A stretch of DNA of 37,394 nucleotides from Hymenopellis radicata (lineage: Eukaryota; Basidiomycota; Agaricomycetes; Agaricales; Physalacriaceae): positions 1-37,394 of the forward strand of contig JADNRX010000504.1 in assembly GCA_015501595.1 (NCBI GenBank), given 5' to 3'. Of the stretch, positions 30,545-37,394 are shown piece by piece; within the stretch, counting starts at the first letter, position 1; every line of letters begins with the position of its first letter. Position numbers and translations under genes: made by a program. The notes under the pieces were generated by a model. It saw nothing but the letters and a program-made list of their open reading frames with translations. It had not been told where the DNA came from and made no database searches.

Positions 30545-32757
30545 GTGGAACGCGTCAAGTGCTTACTTCCGCCTTTCATGCTGCCTGTCTCGTTGACCGC
30601 CGTAGCGGTCGTCCTATTCAATGCTGGCGCCGGGATTGCCTCTGCTGCCGATAGAATACGCGCGCTCGGTCCGCAAGGCGTCAACCTCTGGCAGTTGGAG
30701 CACAAGGCAACGAAATCCAAGGTTGACATTAGCCTCCAAGACTACCAGGCCCAAGACGGGTTCCGAAATGAAGAATTTCCCGTGCAATGGTTTGAACAGC
30801 CGCTAGACCACTTTGACGACGGCATAACGGAGACCTTCAAGCAGCGCTACTGGGTGAATACACGGCATTACAAGCCTGGCGTTGGCGGACCGGTCATTGT
30901 TCTCGACGGTGGCGAGACTAGTGGGGAGGTGCGTCCGTTATCTACCTGGAAACCTCGGACTGAAATAGCCTGTCAGGACCGACTCCCGTTCTTGGACACT
31001 GGCATTGTCGAAATCCTGGCGCGTGCGACTGGCGGCGTTGGTGTTGTTCTTGAGCACCGGTATTATGGTGCGTTCTCACGGATTGCGTAACTTTCTGGCT
31101 AACAATCGTCAAGGAGAGTCCATCGCCGTGAAGAACCTGACTACAGACTCCCTTCGGTATACCATCCCTTGTCGCGTCCTGATGCAACTTTCTGACTGTT
31201 GTAATTAGCTTCCTGAACAACGACCAAGCCGCAGCGGACAGCGCCAACTTTATGTCCAACGTCAAGTTCTCCGGGATCGACGAGGACCTAACAGCTCCAG
31301 GCACGCCGTGGATATACTATGGCGGTTCGTACGCGGGAGCGCGTGCAGCGCATATGAAGATACTCTATCCCGACTTGGTCTACGGAGCCATTTCCTCAAG
31401 TGGTACGTACATTATGTTCTCACGTTATCGCCATACTCACTTTTTTAGGTGTTACTCATGCAACAATCGTATACTGGGAATACTTCGACCTCATCCGACA
31501 GGCCGCGGAATCCAAGTGTTCAGGGCATATCCAGAAATCTATCGCCACCGTCGACAGACTGCTCTCTAATCGCCGCCTCGCGCATCCGCTCAAAGCCCTC
31601 TTCGGCTTAGCCGAACTCGAACACAACGACGACTTCGCGTCTATACTCGAAGTTCGTCCATGTGCCTTGCTCACAGTGTAATCGTCTGATTCCTCGCTAT
31701 GCAGAGCCCATTGGGATACTGGCAAGCAAAGTGTTGGGACCCAGCATTTGGAAGCACTGGATTTGATGACTTCTGCGAATCCCTCAGCAAGCCTCCCTTC
31801 GGGCTTGGACTTGTCGAGGGGATCGAAGCTTTGGAATACGAGCATCCGGCACGGATGGTTTCGTTGCCTGGTGGCCTGACCGTCGACTTTACAATCCTCA
31901 ATTACGCGAAATGGATCAAAGAGGTTAGTATTCGCCGCATGGTTTGGATACAGGAAGCAGACTGACAGTGTTTTACGTAGAACGTCGTATCATCCTGTCC
32001 CAAAGATTCTACTATCGAAGAGGTAGTCGTCTATGTTCCTCGTGTAACCATTTTTGGCTGATCTTTTCTACGTTGACAGTGTTTCGGTACTTATGATGAC
32101 AGCAAGTACACGAATACCTCTCTTGATCAAGAATGGCGTCTCTGGATGTTCCAAGTGTGCACGCAATGGGGCTACTTCATGACTGCTCCTCCCGATCCTA
32201 CGTATCCGTCCATTGTGTCGCAGTACATAACGCTGGCTTACGAGTCGAAGCTCTGTAAGCAGGTAAGGTTTGCCCCTTCTTGACTCGCGCAGATTCTCAA
32301 AAGCGTAATATAGGCGTACCCTCCTGGCGACTACTTCAAGGTCCCAGCGATGCCAAATGTGACTGCGGTGAACGTGCTGGGTGACTTTGATATCGCAGCT
32401 GACAGGCTCGCGATTATCGATGGGGAAGGTGTGTTCGCTTCAAAGCCTGCTCAAGCAAACGTCTGATCACAGTGATGCCAGTCGATCCATGGAGGCCAGC
32501 TACACCCCACAGTGACGATGCAGAGGATCGCGAAGATACAATACTGCAACCGTTCAAGCTCATTCCGAGTATGCTTTCCCTCTATAAATAATTCATGAAT
32601 ACGTGTTAATGTTCATGTAGATGCGGTTCACCACTACGATGAGTGGGGATATAAGCACCTGGCTGACGAGCCGGAGGAGATACGCCAGATACATGGGGAG
32701 ATGATCTTATTTGTCATTGAATGGCTGAAGGACTGGACACCGCCCAAGAAGGAGTAG
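30545..32757 (+). CDS. Serine carboxypeptidase-like protease, family S28
   Basis: S28 enzymes (prolyl carboxypeptidase/dipeptidyl-peptidase II type) cleave Pro-containing peptides; fungal members are usually secreted or vacuolar. Predicted exons are 30545-30928, 30977-31067, 31114-31156, 31209-31402, 31449-31651, 31705-31923, 31981-32022, 32080-32262, 32314-32428, 32473-32568 and 32621-32757 (1707 nt, 568 aa, normal for the family). The N-terminus has a hydrophobic signal sequence (PVSLTAVAVVLFNAGAGIA). QWFEQPLDHFDD, VIVLDGGE and VLEHRYYG are family marks. The nucleophile is Ser213 in YYGGSYAGARAA, the Asp is D496 in VDPWRP and the His is in NAVHHYDEWG (527-528). All splice junctions keep frame. 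A start at the internal Met before PVSLTAV is also possible. Confidence 0.93.
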
Positions 32758-32966
32758 GACTCTAGTGTGTGATGTCTCTTGGACTCAGACGCGTAGCGTT
32801 GGAGCTACAGAATATTGAGGAATGATAATGTATCTATGGATGTACGCAAGTTTGGTATCATATGAATCGACAGATATCGAAAAAGGAAAGGCTATGGATA
32901 CAGTGAGATATACAGCATTTAATAGTCCAAATAATCTGCCAGCAGATGGAAATATAATATGTAGGT

Positions 32967-34519
32967 TTATACCAGGTCAAGTGCCATGCTTGTTGTGGAG
33001 GAGAAACGTGATATCGGGAGCGGAACGGAAACCACTACTGAGGCACGCGGTGGCGCAGTCGGTGCGAGGGCACCTCCGACGTCGTTGAGCGTTATTTGAG
33101 ACACGGGCCGTGTCAAGTCGTGAGTTGAGTCGGTGCTCTTGTTGCTCAAGTGCCCACGAAACATCGAAGACGAGATGGTGTCAAACGAAATCTGGCGGGG
33201 CTTTTCTCGTTTCACGAACAACGGCAGTGTTCCCCTGGTTGCACAAGTCGACTCCCTTCGCTTCATCATTAGACAGTCCTAACCCTTGACAAATGAACGA
33301 ACTCACGACTGAAATGACGAGGCGCCCAATTTGGTCTTGACCGCCCCAAACAGCGTCATATACCTCGCCCGCGCGTCCCGCGTCAGCCCAAACACCGCGA
33401 AGAACACCACCGCTGTAAACGGCATGAACCACCTCGTCAGCTCCAGCGCGGTCGCCGCAACCCCGCTCTCGCGCCACAGAACCGCCGGAAACACATTCAC
33501 CTGCTCGAACCCAAAGTGCGTGTCCTCCCAGCCGAGCCAGGGCGAGAGCAGGCCGGGCTGGGCGTTCAGGTACAAAACGAGCGAGGCGGTGGGCACGGTG
33601 AACGCGACGTCGACGCCGGCGATGGCCATGAGGCGGAAGTACCGGCTCGAGTCGAGCTGGGTGCTGTGCGCGGAGAGGAGGGAGTTGAATTGGGCGCGGC
33701 GGTGCTTGAAGGCGCGGATGCTGAGTACTAGTAAGACGTGCATGAGAGGAGAAGCGCGGAGAGATGGGCGAGGCGTACGTACAGCAGTACACGGCGGAAA
33801 CGAGGCCGATGACGATGGCGGGCAGGTTGTAGATGACGAGCGCGACCCAGGTGTCGTAGACGACGGATTGCAGCCGTAGTCTTCGTAGATGTCGAAGCGG
33901 TTGCCTTGGACAATGTAGTCTGCCGCGGTTCGTTGGTAAGCATTGCATGTAATAAGACCTTCGTACCAGCTACCATTGAGAGAATCGGCACACCGAGGCA
34001 TAGAGATAGGTCGATTGATATCTCACGGCGACGCTAAAGACGCTCTTGTCAATATCATAAGAAGGTACAAGCCAGCAATAAAACATACATCGGTTCTGGT
34101 CTTGTTCACTGTAGTCGAAGTTGCAATATGGTAGAGGCGCCTGTTAATACAGAGCGAGCATGCGGGGATGGCGGCTCCGAGAGCCATGATATAATGAACA
34201 GCTATCAAGCGTAAGCTTGGTGGACGACCGAGAAAGCGGAAACCTACAGATATCGCACCAAACAGGCGCCACGTTGTCGAACCGGCCATTCCAGATGACA
34301 GAGTTGATAAAGTAGTTTAAACACCCAAATCCGGTCCAGAGCATGAACGCGCATGTCCCGATGTTCCACGCTGCATTATGATTGTTGGAAGTCAGCTCAA
34401 GTACCACGGGGGGAAATGATATCATGCGTACCTTGCAGATGCCACGATAAAGGCAGCATACAGAGCACGAAGCCGATTAAGGAAAAGACAGAATAAACAG
34501 CGTTTATCGGAAAAGCCAT
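32967..34519 (-). CDS. STE3: Ste3-type pheromone receptor (GPCR), one apparent frame break
   Basis: Seven-helix receptors of this family sense farnesylated peptide pheromones at the plasma membrane and signal through a G protein. Predicted exons are 34519-34432, 34370-34248, 34201-34089, 34033-33967, 33919-33779, 33720-33307 and 33234-32967 (~404 aa). Landmarks are MAFPINAVYSVFSLIGFVLC (helix 1), AWNIGTCAFMLWTGFGCLNY (helix 2), PVWCDI, SLCINRRLYHIA, IDLSLCLGVPILSMVA, DYIVQGNRFDIYEDYGC, TWVALVIYNLPAIVIGLVSA, KHRRAQF, SRYFRLMAIAG, LGWEDTHFGF, PAVLWRESG and a ~100-aa Ser/Thr-rich tail. In exon 5 the frame changes between YEDYGCNP and VVYDTW (near 33864-33866), as if one base were missing. All other junctions are in phase. 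Thus it is either a recent pseudogene or a sequence error. It is convergent with the S28 gene. Confidence 0.88.
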
Positions 34520-35504
34520 CGAAGCGAAAGAAGTAACGAGCGTAGTGTACAGACGGGGTTTGCGAAGGGAGAGCTGAGAACAAGAGCCACTGTCCAATCG
34601 TCCAGGCATATATAACGGAGGGGACGCCGCTCGACTCTGAACAAGAGCCGTTCCCAAAGTGGAAATCGTTCACCGCGTCAGAAAGTCCCAATTCGGCCGA
34701 GTCTTTGTGCGTGTCCGTGTATGGCTGAAGAGCAAGGAGACGTGGCTGACTGATAATGTCCGTTGCTTGGAGACAGTGTGCGGCGTATGTCAGACGTTAT
34801 GATGAACGTTCAACGGTCGCCCTATACACGAATCCGAGCCGGAATAGCCATGTTTATCTGACATCCGAAAACCTTGCCGCAGACTGATTCAAGTGAAGGT
34901 GTACCAGTATACATGTCGTTGGGATTCTAGGGTTGACGGGGGGATAGTTGCTGAATCGTTTGTGAAGTAAGAAATGAAGAGTGATCGTGACGTGACGCCG
35001 CTGTGACGACATTTCTTTCGAACAAGTCGGGCGCGAGCGGTCCTTCGGGGTACTGTCGGGATAAGACTTTCAGAAGAGCACCCGACAAAATGAAGTTGTC
35101 GCGCTCCGTCTTGCGTAACGCGCTGTATCTGTACTTACTCTGCTTCATCATCATGAATCCGATTTCGTTGTCCCATTCTCACAGTGCCAGGTGGGTGTTA
35201 TTGTCGACATGAGTAGTTCTGCATGGTTCTCATTCTCGCTAAAACCAAGATCACCGAGGAAACATTCGATACTCAGAGCTGCCCGGAGATACCGAGGAGA
35301 CCCTAGACTGTAACGGGGGAGGCCAGCGCTCGTCGAAGGACGATTTCAGTACATAGGCTATCATCGGTCCAGCTTGATTTGACATAGGACGCGTCATTCT
35401 GATGGCGTATCGGCTCATAAATAATCTTTGGAAATGCTGCCATCCTGGTTTCGAAGAAACTGGCGCGTTGGACAACAGTTCTGTACTTTGTGTTACAACT
35501 TGAA
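34520..35504. other. Intergenic region upstream of STE3, no gene supported
   Basis: Lies between the receptor start and the 3' end of the epimerase gene, and presumably contains the receptor promoter. I looked for a short peptide ending in a CaaX box (pheromone precursor) on both strands and saw none. A plus-strand frame (35003-35212) contains a hydrophobic run (ALYLYLLCFIIM) but has no family or splice support. Confidence 0.4.
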
Positions 35505-36600
35505 TCAAAGCTTCTGAGATGATGAAGACTCCAGCTCGACAATTTGGTCAAAGCCAGGGTACGGGGGGAGATTCAAAGAGTACTTCTCCTCCAGCGTTCT
35601 GGAAACAAATTTAAGAACAAGGCGCGAGCCGCGGTAAAAGACGTACTTGGGCACGAACCGACCACCAAGGAAATGAGTCCCCGAGAAAGCGCGAACCCCT
35701 TCCTTCGGTGCAGTCAAACTAATGAGCACGTTGGGGTTCAAGCCTACGCCCGCTTCGTTCCCAGCTTCGACGTCCCATCCCGAGGGTATATCCACAGAAA
35801 CGATAGGCAAATGGGACTCCGTTATGAGGGACAAAGCAGAATCGAAAGGCGCTCGAACGGGCCCCTTGAATGAGAACCCAAAGATAGCATCTAGGATGAC
35901 ATCGGAAGAAGCAAGAGCTGAGCGGAGATTATCATTTTCCATCGAAGGGGGGAGCGTCTGGATATTCATGTTGTCACATTGTTGCTTTAATCGCTGCAAT
36001 AGTCGTCAATCAGTCAGCACATTGCATAGTACCTCGACGCGTTGTACCTGGTAGATGTCTTTCGAACCGGGCTTTGAGTGAGATTAGCAGTCGATTGAGT
36101 AAAGCATCATTGAACAATCACCTTGGGCATGTAGATCGTTGGCTTGTAGCCGAACATACCTATCTGTCGTTAACGCACTCGATCGCACAAACGTTGCGCC
36201 ACTCACTGAGGTGACGAGCTGCTACCAAACCATCACCACCTGGAAATAGATGAGGCCGACCACGCGGAATTGGTATATCGACCTACCCTGATTGCCTGGA
36301 CCACAGCAGACGAGAACGCGATTATACTGTTTGTTATCGTACACCTTCGCGAGCGTCTGAGCGCACGCTAACCCAGCGAGCTCCATAAGCTAAAGAATAG
36401 CAATTCGTTTAACGGTTAAAAGTGTTAACGACGAATTCGAGTCTTGAAACAGCCGCTGCAGTTACCTGGTAGAGGGTGAACGCCCAGCGGTGCTCATGAG
36501 GTCCTCGTCAATCTACTAATCGTCAACACAGCAATTCCCAGACCTCGAAGAGGATCCCGACCTGTTGGGCAACCTTTGCAGTGAGATAGCGCACGGACAT
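35505..36600 (-). CDS. NAXE: NAD(P)H-hydrate epimerase (YjeF N-terminal domain), one apparent frame break
   Basis: This enzyme interconverts R- and S-NAD(P)HX so that the dehydratase can repair damaged NAD(P)H. Exons are read as 36600-36562, 36512-36466, 36389-36287, 36239-36207, 36159-36122, 36071-36048, 35993-35647 and 35598-35505, about 241 aa, the usual size. The 48-nt intron 35646-35599 (GTACGT..CCAG) has no stop and could be mistaken for coding. Motifs are MSVRYLTAKVAQQ, IDEDLMSTAG, LMELAGLACAQ, CCGPGNQGGDGLVAARHL (nucleotide-binding), FGYKPTIYMPKPG, DAIFGFSFKGPVR, VSVDIPSGWDVEAG, LISLTAPKEGV, GTHFLGGRFVP and the C-terminal LNLPPYPGFDQIVEL. In exon 2, AG and AFTLYQ are in different frames (GCTGGGCGTTC near 36483-36486), as if one G of a short run were lost. 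No fused ADP-dependent dehydratase domain is present. Confidence 0.9.
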
Positions 36601-36917
36601 GGTGATCGTAGGATCGAGAATTAGACTCTGATGACATCATGAACGAAATAACGCGTAGCAACCAAATGTGGAATGGATTTGACTTTGGACCTCCATCACA
36701 AGGCCTTCAAGGGTGCAAAACACTGCGTTACTATGGCGCCCAATGCCGCTAGCACATTTCCCTGCCCTAGACTCTCCGGATCCGCAGAGGTATTTGTATC
36801 TCAGCTTTTGTTTCTGTCGCGACCTTCCGATTCAACTTCCTCCTCCCATAGCTATTGGAGCAGGCTCCCAAATTGCTCCTCTTCGCTCTTTTACAACGAC
36901 GACGTCTTCGATAAACT
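36601..36917. other. Divergent intergenic region
   Basis: Lies between the divergently oriented epimerase and membrane-protein genes, and probably holds both promoters. C/T-rich stretches (TTCAACTTCCTCCTCCCA, about 36832-36849) precede the plus-strand start. Frames running through it lack splice support. Confidence 0.4.
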
Positions 36918-37394
36918 ATGATTTCTCTACTTACACTGCGAGGTGCGTAACCGGATTCTGCGAGCTGCTTTCCGATCTAAAAAATATCGCGAACACAGTG
37001 ACTGCGACAGTCGTGCACGGCGTGGCGCAGATATGCACTATTCTCCGGCTGGTGTACCAAAAACGGAAACATCGCATGTGGCTCGATGATGGTTTTGTAG
37101 CTGCGCGCTGTTCTGCTCGATGGCATGGCTTGCGTGTTTCTGGATCCAGACGAATGTAGAAGGTCCGTCGGTAGCTTGAGCTGCTCCGGCTTCTTCTGAC
37201 TTGCATCGCAGGGATGGGTCCCCTATACAGATTGCCCGCCTACTGGACAGATAGTGTAACTTTTCTCACTGTTGTATGGTAAGCGCGTCTGCGGTTGCGA
37301 TGTTGTAATATTGAGGCGTCTTTAGGTTTACTCGGACTTCCGTGTTGCTGTCGACTGTCCGACTAGCACCGCCAGGACTTGTTTCTCGCCAAAT
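36918..37394 (+). CDS. Integral membrane protein, Pth11/rhodopsin-like, 5' part, one apparent frame break
   Basis: The start is read as ATG 36918. Exons are 36918-36942, 36999-37162, 37212-37278 and 37326 to the window edge, with introns GTGCGT..ACAG, GTCCGT..GCAG and GTAAGC..TTAG. The pieces are MISLLTLR, VTATVVHGVAQICTILRLVY, QKRKHRMWLDDGF, then after a one-base frame change (near 37101-37106) LFCSMAWLACFWIQTNVEG, YWTDSVTFLTVVWFTRTSVL and LLSTVRLAPPG. The layout (helix, basic loop with W(L/W)DD, helices, R-S-LS-R-APP loop) is that of the fungal membrane-protein family often annotated as Pth11-like or rhodopsin-domain proteins. The rest lies outside the window. The frame break resembles those in its neighbours. 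Confidence 0.65.

Noticed and set aside
33181..33948. 255-codon minus-strand frame
   Set aside because: It matches the receptor only for a short part (VVYDTWVALVIYNLP) and then runs through an intron and out of frame; the receptor model explains it.
34690..35250. CaaX pheromone precursor
   Set aside because: Several Cys codons near stops were checked, but none gives Cys-aliphatic-aliphatic-X directly before a stop.

Overview
This window looks like a nuclear piece of a basidiomycete (Agaricomycete) genome. Its genes are cut by many introns of about 42-60 nt with GT..AG ends. It carries a Ste3-type pheromone-receptor gene, a fungal S28 serine peptidase, a Pth11/rhodopsin-like membrane protein and a tRNA-Glu with an intron. 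More than half of the window is transposon-derived or duplicated DNA. All gene models below were spliced by eye from frame continuity and family motifs.

Layout. 0.9-2.6 kb (-): a broken family-X DNA polymerase gene. 2.8-5.8 kb and 14.4-18.1 kb: two directly oriented, diverged copies of one ~3-kb segment. Each holds a BTB/POZ gene and a small unknown gene; copy B keeps longer frames and copy A is frameshifted in both. 6.1-14 kb: transposon country, with TA-flanked MITEs nested in one another, a degenerate GAC/CAC tract, and a 1.1-kb hAT element (8-bp target duplication) carrying a regular array of bulged hairpins. 18.1-19.1 kb: a second copy of the DNA into which that hAT jumped (an empty site) and another hAT-like MITE. 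19.4-24 kb: the glycine-cleavage T-protein gene, essentially intact, and three unrecognised genes or candidates. 24.7-30.3 kb: a cascade of nested hAT-like and TA-type MITEs, several with perfect 8-bp target duplications. 30.4-37.4 kb: the conserved arm, with tRNA-Glu(CTC), S28 peptidase (+), STE3-like receptor (-), NAD(P)HX epimerase (-) and the start of a membrane-protein gene (+).

The genes do not form an obvious pathway. GcvT (mitochondrial one-carbon metabolism), NAXE (repair of hydrated NAD(P)H) and the S28 peptidase are housekeeping or secretory functions. The receptor could belong to a mating-type B locus or be one of the extra Ste3-like receptors common in Agaricomycetes; I found no CaaX pheromone-precursor gene beside it.

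Most notable: (1) two different hAT elements share arrays of short hairpins with a single bulged base at a fixed position and covarying outer stems; (2) several transposon insertions can be read exactly because an uninterrupted copy of the target lies elsewhere in the window; (3) four otherwise well-conserved genes each show one or two apparent single-base frame breaks, which suggests either pseudogenes or uncorrected sequence indels. No transposase gene was recognised, so all mobile elements here appear non-autonomous.
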